Shown: one piece after another, positions 1 to 6,274 of the stretch | Layout: every line of letters starts with the position of its first letter | Position numbering within the stretch: the stretch's first letter is position 1 | Source: an uncultured Mycoplasmatota bacterium | GTDB taxonomy: Bacteria > Bacillota_I > Bacilli_A > RF39 > UBA660 | NCBI GenBank assembly: GCA_948472605.1 | Contig: CAOKUH010000083.1 | Coordinates: 1 to 6,514 of the forward strand | Direction: 5' to 3' | Length of the DNA: 6,514 bases | Notes under the pieces: generated by a model | The model's database searches: none | Told to the model about the DNA's origin: nothing | The model's input: the letters and a program-made list of their open reading frames with translations, nothing else | Program-made: the position numbers and the translations under genes

Positions 1-24
1 CATATTTTCTGTTTTTAGAATATG

Positions 25-303
25 CTAGTTTAGTTTCGCAAGATGTCTATTATTACATGTATTTTCTATTTTAAAAGTATATGGTTCTAAGTTAGAGGCT
101 TCATTATCTGTTATTGGATATGCATTTCTTAAATTGATTGCATCACTTTCATCAGTAAGCGTTAACTTTAAACAACCACTTGTTATGGTATTTATTCCTT
201 CTTGAGCTACATTAACATTCCATAACGCAAATGATATTCCTATTAAGAAAGCTGTTATCGTTATTATACTTATTCCTAAATATATCTTTTTTTCATTACT
301 CAT
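25..303 (-). CDS. SipW-class signal peptide protein, TasA/CalY-like, apparently C-terminally truncated
   Basis: A 92-residue exported protein. Residues 1-6 are a short charged start (MSNEKK), residues 7-28 are a hydrophobic segment ending in ISFALWNV, and then comes a NTITSGCLKLTL stretch. This resembles SipW-cognate signal peptides followed by the 'NTF-x-aG-tLdL' start of TasA/camelysin-like beta-sandwich proteins, which are secreted or fibre-forming surface proteins. Cys43 and Cys83 are the only cysteines. The start is well supported: AGAGGAG lies 9 nt upstream (313-319) and a near-consensus promoter lies above it. The frame stops at TAG (25-27) just after a strand-like YTFKIENTC motif, where relatives normally continue for many residues, so the C-terminal part appears lost. 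No SipW peptidase is in the window. The export class is fairly secure; the truncation is inferred from family expectation. Confidence 0.6.
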   Translation of the reverse strand: MSNEKKIYLGISIITITAFLIGISFALWNVNVAQEGINTITSGCLKLTLTDESDAINLRNAYPITDNEASNLEPYTFKIENTCNNRHLAKLN

Positions 304-329
304 ACTTTATTACTCCTCTATTGTACTTA

Positions 330-358
330 ATTATATCCTAATAAGTATGGTAATGCAA
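330..358 (-). promoter_or_regulatory. Sigma-A-type promoter of the SipW-class gene
   Basis: On the minus strand, TTGCAT (353-358) and a perfect TATAAT (330-335) are separated by 17 nt, a textbook primary-sigma arrangement. Transcription would begin near 322-324, giving a leader of about 20 nt that includes the AGAGGAG ribosome site. The promoter makes the short gene independent of the kinase operon that ends just upstream. Confidence 0.75.
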
Positions 359-381
359 GTATCATATCTCGACATATAAAT

Positions 382-410
382 AAAAAAAATGACAAATTTT
401 TTCATCATTT
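382..410 (-). terminator. Weak intrinsic terminator of the DUF4026-RR-HK operon
   Basis: The minus-strand transcript reads AAATGA (405-410), a 12-nt AT-rich loop, then TCATTT (387-392), followed by a run of T (382-386) and a further T-rich stretch. The stem includes the kinase stop codon. The stem is short and A/T-rich, so termination may be partial, but its position between the kinase and the next promoter fits an operon end. Confidence 0.45.
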
Positions 411-1613
411 CATATATCTTATTTCAAAAGTAGTTCCTTCATTTAATTTAGAATCTACTTTTATTAAACCATTATCTTTTTCAATTATTTTCTTTGCTAA
501 ACTTAAACCAATTCCTATACTATCATTAGTACTAGATTCTCCTTTATAAAATCTTTTAAAAATATTTTTTAAATCTTTTTCACTCATTCCTTCTCCCTCG
601 TCTTTAATGATTATCTTAGTATAAATAGAATTACTTTCAATCAAAATGTGAATAATACCATTTTTTCTAGAATGCTCTATTGCATTTTTTATAATATTAG
701 CTAATGCTTCTAATTCCCAATGATAGTCTCCTTTGAAATAAATATTTTTCTTACCATTTATTTTTATCTTAACATTATTAATCTCTTTTAAAATTTCAAC
801 GTTTTTTAATACCTCATTTAATAACTTTGACACCATAATTAAATCAGTTTTAAACTCAACAACATCAGCGTCAAATCTGGATATTTTAAGTAAAGATACG
901 ATTAGAAAATTAATATTTTCAACTTGATGGTGAACATTGTTAATAAAATCTATTTTAGTTTCATCATCCATATTAGGATTATCTAAAATATTATCAAGCA
1001 TAATTAATATAGATGTTAAAGGAGTTTTTAATTGATGCGAAATATCAGATATTGAATCTTTTAATGCTATTTTTTCCTTTTTTAAATTTTCACTTTCTTC
1101 ACGAAGCATTATTGTTGTTTTATAAACCTCATTTTGTAAAATTGATAAAGATCCTTCACCATTATCTTCAATAGAAAGTTGATAATTTTTATAATTAATT
1201 TCTTTCATGTAATTAGTTATTTTATTTATTTGTTTTTCTTTTTTACTAAAATAAATAAAAAATAAAATTATAAATATTATATTTACTAAAATAATAAAAC
1301 TAATATTTATTTTTAGAGAATTATGGTAATCATTATCTAGTTTTAATAAAATAGAATCGTTATACGTAATTCCATATTTTTTTAAATTTTCATTATAATT
1401 ACCTTTTTTATCATTATTTAAAATCTTAATTAGTTCAATATCAGTAATATCAGGATAATCTTTTTTTAATATTTCTATTAAACTATAAATGTAACTATTT
1501 ACACTATTTTTATAATTATTATATGATATTCTTGTTATAAGAAAAGAAATGCAACTAAAAATTAAACAACAAAAGAAGCAAAAACTAATTATTTTAAATC
1601 TTTCATTTTTCAT
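405..1613 (-). CDS. Sensor histidine kinase, two membrane segments, VncS-like group
   Basis: A 402-residue membrane kinase that autophosphorylates and passes phosphate to the regulator encoded just upstream. Membrane segments are about residues 9-28 and 103-122, with roughly 74 extracellular residues between as the sensor. A linker with a GEGSLSILQNEVYK motif (152-165) and a likely coiled coil lead to the H-box DISHQLKTPLTS, phospho-acceptor His193. The ATPase domain has N306/N310 in LANIIKNAIEHS, the G1 box DEGEGM (338-343), the F-box IFKRFYKG (351-358) and the G2 box GIGLSLAKK (367-375), so it looks catalytically complete. No clear HAMP domain is seen. The start codon overlaps the regulator stop (ATGA), implying translational coupling; its own ribosome site is poor. 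The linker and H-box resemble VncS-like kinases. The signal sensed is unknown. Confidence 0.93.
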   Translation of the reverse strand: MKNERFKIISFCFFCCLIFSCISFLITRISYNNYKNSVNSYIYSLIEILKKDYPDITDIELIKILNNDKKGNYNENLKKYGITYNDSILLKLDNDYHNSLKINISFIILVNIIFIILFFIYFSKKEKQINKITNYMKEINYKNYQLSIEDNGEGSLSILQNEVYKTTIMLREESENLKKEKIALKDSISDISHQLKTPLTSILIMLDNILDNPNMDDETKIDFINNVHHQVENINFLIVSLLKISRFDADVVEFKTDLIMVSKLLNEVLKNVEILKEINNVKIKINGKKNIYFKGDYHWELEALANIIKNAIEHSRKNGIIHILIESNSIYTKIIIKDEGEGMSEKDLKNIFKRFYKGESSTNDSIGIGLSLAKKIIEKDNGLIKVDSKLNEGTTFEIRYMK

Positions 1614-2272
1614 TCACGATCAACTCTATATCCTGTTCCTTTAATTGTTTTAATAATATTATCTGTTCCTAATTTTTTTCTTATTCTTTTTATATATACA
1701 GTTAAGGTATTATCGTTAACATAATTAGAAGATAGTTCCCATATTTTATCTAAAATAGCTTCTCTTGTTACAACTTTATTTATATTTAATAAAAGCATTA
1801 AAAATATTTTAAACTCTAAAGAAGTTAGTGGAATTTCTTTATTATCTCTTATTACTTTCATACTATCTACATAAATTATAATATCTTTCAGATGAATTAT
1901 TTTATCTTTTGCTGTATTAAATTTTAAAGCATTATTTATTCTTAAAATAAGTTCTCTATTTCTAAATGGTTTAATAATATAATCACTAGCTCCTAATTCT
2001 AAACCTTTTACTATGTCATCTTCTAAGTCTTTGGCTGTTAAAAAAATTACAGGAACATTAATATAATCTTTCATTTCTTTATAAAAACTAAAACCATCGC
2101 CATCTGGTAATGTAACGTCTAGTAAAATCAAATCAAATTGTTTTTCTAAAATATATTTTTTAGCGATATTTAAATTACTAGCTGATAGAAGCAAAAATTC
2201 TTGTTGCATAAATAAATAATCTAAACCTTTTTTAATATCTTCATTATCTTCAACTAAGAGAATTGTTTTCAT
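1610..2272 (-). CDS. OmpR/PhoB-family response regulator
   Basis: A 220-residue cytoplasmic DNA-binding regulator, partner of the kinase that overlaps its stop by 4 bp. The receiver domain (about 1-118) has the acidic pocket E8/D9, phospho-acceptor Asp52 in LLDVTLPDGDG, switch Thr79 and Lys101 in KPF. The C-terminal winged helix (about 124-217) has a recognition helix in VNDNTLTVYIKRIRKKLG (185-202) and the wing motif IKGTGYRV (210-217), all typical of OmpR/PhoB proteins. Length is normal for the family. The start is fixed by a GAGGA ribosome site 8 nt upstream, which lies inside the end of the DUF4026 gene; the two genes overlap by 23 bp. Target genes cannot be read from the sequence; autoregulation of the operon is a reasonable but untested guess. 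Confidence 0.95.
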   Translation of the reverse strand: MKTILLVEDNEDIKKGLDYLFMQQEFLLLSASNLNIAKKYILEKQFDLILLDVTLPDGDGFSFYKEMKDYINVPVIFLTAKDLEDDIVKGLELGASDYIIKPFRNRELILRINNALKFNTAKDKIIHLKDIIIYVDSMKVIRDNKEIPLTSLEFKIFLMLLLNINKVVTREAILDKIWELSSNYVNDNTLTVYIKRIRKKLGTDNIIKTIKGTGYRVDRE

Positions 2273-3536
2273 AATTATTTTCCTCGTCTAAAAGATAAGC
2301 ATTACTTGGACTAACAGCGAATTTTTTTGTGTAAATAATCCAATCAGTTATATCTTCAATAGTATACCAATCTATATATCCTGTATGGATATCAGGGATA
2401 TTGTATGGCTCTTGAGTTAATTTGCATTTAAATTTGTCATCATTGATTTCAAGCAGTTCAAACCAAATGTGTTCATAATTATTCTCTTCTTTTAAAGGAA
2501 GACCAATTTTTAACAAAATTTTATTATCTTTATTTTCAAAGTTTTTTAAGACAAATGAAAATCTTTCTCTAGCTAAGTCACTCATTCTTTTAGTCTCTTC
2601 ATCACTGAAAAAGAAGATAGGATTTTCTTTCCAAAGTTCATTATATAAAGAAATTTTTCTTAAAGTATGATTTTTTTCTTCATCTTCACTAGTATATAAA
2701 AATACAATACTTGTTTTTGTATTATGGCCATTTTTTCTTTCTTTTACATTTCCTAATTTTGCTTTTTTATATTGTAAGATTCCTTCTGTCCAAGGTACAC
2801 ATGTTACTACTACAGGAGTTCCATTAATTAACATTCCAATGAACGCACCATTATAATATGGTGAAAAGTCATCATTTTTATCAATTAAATACATGCTATA
2901 TGTTGATAATAAATTATAATGTTGTTCACAATTAGTTTTGTCTGATTCTAATATTTCTAACTCAGATAAATTACAACGACATAAACCATGAGTATGTAAC
3001 CAAACTTCATTATGAGTATCTTGAACAGCTTGAATAGTAAATAAATCTCTAGCACTTGGAAGGATTTTAGAAGATGCAATCATATGCACCCATTTTGCTG
3101 GAAATACTTTTTCGGCAGATTCATCCAAAACTCCAATTAAATCAGGAATAAGAGTAACAGCAATTTTTAATTGTAATTGAAATGATTTTTTGACATTTTC
3201 TTTAAATTTCATAAAAATTGTTATAGCATGGTTAGCCTTTAAGAGTGCTTCTTTTTCAGTCTCTTTAAATAGGAAATTTTTATTTAGGTAATAATCGGGA
3301 ACAGAAAGACCCCCTGCATAAAATCCTACTTCATATTCTTCTCCATCATATTTTATTTTTATGTTTATAGCACTATCTAATTGATAATTGTTATTAATTA
3401 TTTCAAATTCTTCATTTTTAAATAATCTTTCTAAGCTATTTTTTAACAGATCATTTTCAAATTTTGGAGGTATTACTAACATATAAGATTTTTCTTCCCA
3501 ATATTCTAAAGGTTTTTCTACGAGATTTTTTTTCAT
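2250..3536 (-). CDS. DUF4026/DUF2314 domain protein, first gene of the two-component operon
   Basis: A 428-residue protein of unknown function with no signal peptide or membrane segment, so probably cytoplasmic. The body (about 15-330) looks like DUF4026; I recognise the general sequence style and cannot confirm it by search. The C-terminal part (about 352-402), with EHIWFELLEI, a central proline-turn region, a glycine and IEDITDWII, matches the DUF2314 pattern. A striking WLHTHGLCRCNLSELE segment (179-194) clusters H181, H183, C186 and C188 and could bind metal, which is inference. The start is supported by AGAAGGA 10 nt upstream (3547-3553) and a promoter above it. Its end overlaps the response regulator by 23 bp, so it is co-transcribed with the two-component system, suggesting a linked role in the sensed response. 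The last 18 or so residues are polar and probably disordered. Confidence 0.7.
   Translation of the reverse strand: MKKNLVEKPLEYWEEKSYMLVIPPKFENDLLKNSLERLFKNEEFEIINNNYQLDSAINIKIKYDGEEYEVGFYAGGLSVPDYYLNKNFLFKETEKEALLKANHAITIFMKFKENVKKSFQLQLKIAVTLIPDLIGVLDESAEKVFPAKWVHMIASSKILPSARDLFTIQAVQDTHNEVWLHTHGLCRCNLSELEILESDKTNCEQHYNLLSTYSMYLIDKNDDFSPYYNGAFIGMLINGTPVVVTCVPWTEGILQYKKAKLGNVKERKNGHNTKTSIVFLYTSEDEEKNHTLRKISLYNELWKENPIFFFSDEETKRMSDLARERFSFVLKNFENKDNKILLKIGLPLKEENNYEHIWFELLEINDDKFKCKLTQEPYNIPDIHTGYIDWYTIEDITDWIIYTKKFAVSPSNAYLLDEENNYENNSLS
2281..2285 (-). promoter_or_regulatory. Ribosome binding site for the response regulator inside the DUF4026 gene
   Basis: GAGGA on the minus strand sits 8 nt before the regulator ATG and within codons of the Asp-Glu-Glu-Asn tail of the DUF4026 protein. 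It decides the regulator start and shows that the 23-bp overlap is a functional arrangement rather than a mis-called end. Confidence 0.75.
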
Positions 3537-3576
3537 ATTTAAATCATCCTTCTAATTTTAATTTTGTTATATAAAT

Positions 3577-3604
3577 ATTTTACCACCTAAAAAAATAGTT
3601 TCAA
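3577..3604 (-). promoter_or_regulatory. Promoter of the DUF4026-RR-HK operon
   Basis: Minus-strand TTGAAA (3599-3604) and TAAAAT (3577-3582) are 16 nt apart, and the -10 is preceded by TGG, an extended -10 element. The predicted start near 3570 leaves a leader of about 33 nt carrying AGAAGGA. This is the only good promoter in the 131-bp gap, and none is seen inside the operon. Confidence 0.6.
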
Positions 3605-3667
3605 ATAATAATGTTAATTCTATGTAAATTAATTATAAACGTAGATATTATAATGGTTACAATACAT

Positions 3668-5119
3668 TTACATTACTATTCCAGTAGATTTTTTACAATA
3701 TGGACATTTACTACCTTTTGCTCTACTTAATACATTAGCTTCCCATTCATGGCCTTTTTCACATATCCACCATACTTTCTTTTTAGAACCAGCAACAATC
3801 TCAGTTGGATTTATAGTATTTTTTTCATAATTCCATTCTTTCAGCAATTTTTTATTAGTAGTTGTTAAATCATTATATCCTTTTAGTACTCTTTTGTTAG
3901 AGCAATATGGACATCCTCTTCCACAAACTCTTTTATTAATACTTGCTTCCCATTCATGATTTTTTTCACACTTCCACCATACTTTTATGCTTGAACCTGG
4001 TTTAAAGTTGATTAAATCTATTCCTTTATTTTTATCATAGTTCCATTCTTTTATTAAATAATCAGAGTATTCTGAAAGTGAACTGGCTTGTAAATCTTTT
4101 TTGTATAAATTTAAAATTTTAATTCTATCTTTTTTTGTATCAACATCAAGTTCGATTTTCATAAATCTTAATATTTGTTTTATAACATCATCCAAATTAT
4201 TATAATGGTCTCCATCCCAAAGACTTTCAATTGCTAAATCCTCATATCCATTACTCTTTAACCCTTTTTCTCTTACTCTAATAAGCTTTATACAATTTTC
4301 TTTACAAATTTGATATTTCTTTTTTTCTCTTAATTTTGAAGAATTATTTTTATGAAAAAATGCTCCATCATACTCAATTCCAATTTTCAAATCTTCAACA
4401 AAAATATCTATTTCCATTCCATTATCAAATAGTTTTTTATATCTACTATAAACATTATTAAAACATTTATTTAAATAAAAATATATAGCTTGTTCCGAAA
4501 ATGAAGTTTGATTAGCACTAAAACAATATGGACATCCTCTTCCACAAGCTCTTTTACTAATCCTTGCTTCCCATTCATGATTTTTTTCACATTTCCACCA
4601 CACTTTTATAGATGAACTATTAATAACCTCTTCAGGTTTTATAGTATTTTTTTCATAATTCCATTCATCCATAAGTTCAGGATGTGTTGTTTTAGTATCA
4701 TTAAATCCAGTTAATAATCTATGATTCGAACAATACGGGCATCTGCAACCAGAGGCAACTACTCTTACCTCTTCATCCCACTCATGATTTTTTTCACATT
4801 TCCACCAATACTTTTTGGCAGAACCTTTTCCTATTTCTGATGGTAATACTTCATTTTTTTCATAATTCCAAAAACTCTTTAATTCAGGATTTGTCGTAAA
4901 CAAATCATTATAACCTTTCATTATTAAACGATTCATACAATAAGGACAACCAGTCCCTCTTGTTCTATTACTAACAGACACATACCACTCGTGGCCTTTT
5001 TCACACTTCCACCATACTTTTTTATTACTGCCAAAAGTTAAATTATTTGGATTTAAAGTATTCTTTTCATAGTTAAATTCTTTCATTAATTTTTTATTAT
5101 TGATTAATAAATTGCACAT
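3668..5119 (-). CDS. Five-zinc-ribbon protein with embedded Vsr/PD-(D/E)XK-like nuclease domain
   Basis: A 483-residue protein built from repeats of the 'WNYEKN...GS-KKVWWKCEKGHEW...GCPYC' type (probable zinc-ribbon, DUF4379-like). Each repeat offers a Cys-x3-His plus Cys-x2-Cys zinc site: C39/H43/C58/C61, C108/H112/C127/C130, C177/H181/C196/C199, C384/H388/C403/C406 and C453/H457/C472/C475. Between repeats 3 and 4 lies a nuclease-like core (about 205-320): E209 in SFSEQAI, MEIDIF with D238, then GIEYDG with E249 and D251, H256, and a C-terminal CIKLIRVRE strand. This order resembles Vsr and DUF559-type PD-(D/E)XK endonucleases. Likely role: DNA binding by the ribbons and cleavage by the core, in defence, repair or mobile-element biology; the target is unknown. 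The start has AAAAAGG 9 nt upstream. Met12 is an alternative start but lacks a ribosome site. The gene stands alone, with its own promoter. Confidence 0.8.
   Translation of the reverse strand: MCNLLINNKKLMKEFNYEKNTLNPNNLTFGSNKKVWWKCEKGHEWYVSVSNRTRGTGCPYCMNRLIMKGYNDLFTTNPELKSFWNYEKNEVLPSEIGKGSAKKYWWKCEKNHEWDEEVRVVASGCRCPYCSNHRLLTGFNDTKTTHPELMDEWNYEKNTIKPEEVINSSSIKVWWKCEKNHEWEARISKRACGRGCPYCFSANQTSFSEQAIYFYLNKCFNNVYSRYKKLFDNGMEIDIFVEDLKIGIEYDGAFFHKNNSSKLREKKKYQICKENCIKLIRVREKGLKSNGYEDLAIESLWDGDHYNNLDDVIKQILRFMKIELDVDTKKDRIKILNLYKKDLQASSLSEYSDYLIKEWNYDKNKGIDLINFKPGSSIKVWWKCEKNHEWEASINKRVCGRGCPYCSNKRVLKGYNDLTTTNKKLLKEWNYEKNTINPTEIVAGSKKKVWWICEKGHEWEANVLSRAKGSKCPYCKKSTGIVM
3903..3988. repeat. Zinc-ribbon repeat 4 DNA copy, near-identical to 4524-4609
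   Basis: This 86-bp segment encodes the Lys-Val-Trp-Trp to Cys-Pro-Tyr-Cys part of zinc ribbon 4. It matches 4524-4609 at 81 of 86 positions by my alignment, in direct orientation, whereas the other ribbons share protein motifs but much less DNA identity. It points to recent duplication or gene conversion inside the gene. Confidence 0.8.
4524..4609. repeat. Zinc-ribbon repeat 3 DNA copy, near-identical to 3903-3988
   Basis: Partner of the 86-bp direct repeat at 3903-3988, encoding the same portion of zinc ribbon 3. The two copies bracket the nuclease domain and lie 621 bp apart start to start. Recombination between them would delete 621 bp (207 codons, in frame) and remove the nuclease core while leaving a continuous zinc-ribbon protein. 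Confidence 0.8.
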
Positions 5120-5143
5120 AATGATCAGCCTTTTTAGAATTAT

Positions 5144-5152
5144 ATTATACCA
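5144..5152 (-). promoter_or_regulatory. Extended -10 promoter of the zinc-ribbon nuclease gene
   Basis: The minus strand reads TGG-TATAAT, a perfect -10 (5144-5149) with the TGn extension. There is no good -35 at 16-18 nt, as expected for an extended -10 promoter; that position falls in the T-tract and stem of the tRNA terminator. The leader would be short and carries AAAAAGG (5129-5135). Confidence 0.6.
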
Positions 5153-5161
5153 TTCAAAAAG

Positions 5162-5197
5162 AAAAATCTTGAAAGATTATCTTTCAAGACCTTTTTT
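5162..5197. terminator. Bidirectional intrinsic terminator downstream of tRNA-Arg
   Basis: A perfect 9-bp inverted repeat, TCTTGAAAG (5167-5175) and CTTTCAAGA (5181-5189), encloses a 5-nt loop. On the minus strand the stem is followed by TTTTTCTTTTT (5156-5166), ending tRNA transcription; on the plus strand it is followed by CC and six T (5192-5197). It insulates the tRNA/DUF362 side from the nuclease gene. Confidence 0.85.
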
Positions 5198-5207
5198 AAA
5201 TCAAAAA

Positions 5208-5283
5208 TGGTGTTCCCAGACAGATTCGAACTGTCCGCTAAGCCTTAGGAGGGCCTCGTTTTATCCAAATAAACTACGGGAAC
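5208..5283 (-). tRNA. tRNA-Arg (anticodon CCU)
   Basis: A complete 76-nt cloverleaf on the minus strand. The acceptor stem is GTTCCCG paired with TGGGAAC, with one G-T pair. The D-stem is GTTT/AAAC around ATTTGGATA. The anticodon stem is AGGCC/GGCTT with loop CTCCTAA, anticodon CCT, reading the AGG arginine codon. The T-arm is GACAG/CTGTC with loop TTCGAAT. The discriminator is A and CCA is encoded. It lies 43 bp downstream of the DUF362 gene and may be read from it; a TAAAAT 9 nt upstream (5293-5298) could be a -10 but has no convincing -35. A strong terminator follows. Confidence 0.96.
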
Positions 5284-5292
5284 ATTAGAAAT

Positions 5293-5318
5293 ATTTTAAC
5301 ATAAAATTACGTTAAAAT
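5293..5318. repeat. Inverted repeat between the DUF362 gene and tRNA-Arg, possible weak terminator
   Basis: ATTTTAAC (5293-5300) and GTTAAAAT (5311-5318) form a perfect 8-bp stem with a 10-nt loop. On the minus strand, the direction of the DUF362 gene, the following bases are only moderately T-rich (ATTTCTAATG), so termination would be poor. On the plus strand it is followed by GA and eight T, a better terminator, but no plus-strand gene is present. The stem also contains the only -10-like box upstream of the tRNA. Confidence 0.4.
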
Positions 5319-5326
5319 GATTTTTT

Positions 5327-6211
5327 TTAATCAATGTTTATAAGTTCATACTCACGTGTACCAATGCCTAATTCACTAGCTGCTTCAATTGTATGTATTC
5401 CATGTTTTTCTTCAATTCTCTTAATTAAAATATCTTTTCCAGGATCATTACTACTATATACTAAATCTAAACACGCTTGGTCAATAGCAATTGGGTCTAA
5501 ACTTGCAAGAATTCCAATATCTTTCATACAAGGTAATTCAGCATTCCCATTGCAATCACAATCTTTTGATATATTTTTCATAACATTTATATAAACAATA
5601 TTTCCTTTAAAATAATTAACTACACTAGCTGCTGCATCTGCCATAGCTTCTAAAAATTTATCTTGCTCAGGTAAATTATTCCATAGTTCATATTGATTTG
5701 TTGTCACTCCTGCCGTATGAATATAAGATTTACCAGCACTTGAGGAAATCCCGATGGATAATTGTTTTAATGCTCCACCATATCCTCCCATGCCATGACC
5801 TTTAAAATGAGATAAAACTAACATTGAATCATAATTAGCTAAATTTTTGCCAACATAATTCTTTTTGATAATTTTACCATTTGGAATTTCCAAAACTAGG
5901 TCAGGTCCTTCACTATCCATTAAATCAAAAGGAGCGTATTTATCCCATTCATGCTCTTTAATTAATTTTTGATGTTTTTCTGTTGTATTTCTAGCTCCAT
6001 CATAGGCAGTATTACATTCTACAATTGTTCCATTAACATGAGCTATACAATCACAAACAAAATCTGGTTTTAAATAATTTTTATTGCCTTTTTCTCCAGA
6101 ATGCATTTTAACAGCCACATTGCCAGTTAAAGTTTTACCAACAGCTTCGTAAGCCTTAATAATATTTTCTGGGGTAATTTCTTTAATAAAATAAACTTTT
6201 GCCTTTTCCAT
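5327..6211 (-). CDS. DUF362-family protein lacking the ferredoxin insert
   Basis: A 294-residue, probably cytoplasmic protein. Family hallmarks are VAVKMHSGE (32-40), the core HFKGHGMGGYGGALKQLSIG (135-154), the DCDC motif (217-220) and DIGILASLDPIAIDQACLDLV (231-251). Many DUF362 proteins carry two 4Fe-4S ferredoxin motifs between the GGALK core and the region near residue 185; here that interval (about 160-185) has no cysteine, so the protein is a short, cluster-less version. Possible metal ligands remain in C53/C55, C218/C220 and C228. The function of this family is not settled; a redox or metal-related role is the usual guess. The start has AGGAG 5 nt upstream (6217-6221) and a TATAAT box above it. 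The gene stands 43 bp upstream of tRNA-Arg. Confidence 0.85.
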   Translation of the reverse strand: MEKAKVYFIKEITPENIIKAYEAVGKTLTGNVAVKMHSGEKGNKNYLKPDFVCDCIAHVNGTIVECNTAYDGARNTTEKHQKLIKEHEWDKYAPFDLMDSEGPDLVLEIPNGKIIKKNYVGKNLANYDSMLVLSHFKGHGMGGYGGALKQLSIGISSSAGKSYIHTAGVTTNQYELWNNLPEQDKFLEAMADAAASVVNYFKGNIVYINVMKNISKDCDCNGNAELPCMKDIGILASLDPIAIDQACLDLVYSSNDPGKDILIKRIEEKHGIHTIEAASELGIGTREYELINID

Positions 6212-6233
6212 TTTTTCTCCTATCTATACTACG

Positions 6234-6239
6234 ATTATA
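6234..6239 (-). promoter_or_regulatory. Likely -10 box of the DUF362 gene
   Basis: A perfect minus-strand TATAAT lies 22 nt before the start codon, giving a very short leader that includes AGGAG. No convincing -35 is present at 16-18 nt; TTAAAG at 15 nt is the nearest approximation. Promoter assignment therefore rests on the -10 and its position. Confidence 0.45.
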
Positions 6240-6274
6240 GTTTAACATAAATTTCTTTAATAAGATATTATTTT

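Noticed and set aside
1..24. Imperfect hairpin CATATT...AATATG as a terminator of the SipW-class gene
   Set aside because: The stem is A/T-rich with a bulge, and any T-tract would lie outside the window, so it cannot be assessed.
331..405. Minus-strand 24-codon frame starting just after the kinase stop
   Set aside because: It spans the operon terminator and the next promoter, so it is better explained by those elements.
3622..3673. Inverted repeat ATGTAAAT/ATTTACAT after the nuclease gene as a terminator
   Set aside because: The loop is 36 nt, the stem is A/T-rich and no T-tract follows, so I see no real terminator for that gene.
3700..5090. Regularly recurring DNA motifs resembling a repeat array or CRISPR
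   Set aside because: The repeats are in one reading frame and encode zinc ribbons; spacing is long and uneven, unlike a CRISPR array.
5100..5288. Plus-strand open frame of 62 codons
   Set aside because: It runs antisense through the whole tRNA-Arg gene, the terminator and the start of the nuclease gene, and has no plausible protein features.
5334..5594. Plus-strand open frame of 86 codons
   Set aside because: It is the antisense shadow of the well-supported DUF362 gene and has no ribosome site.
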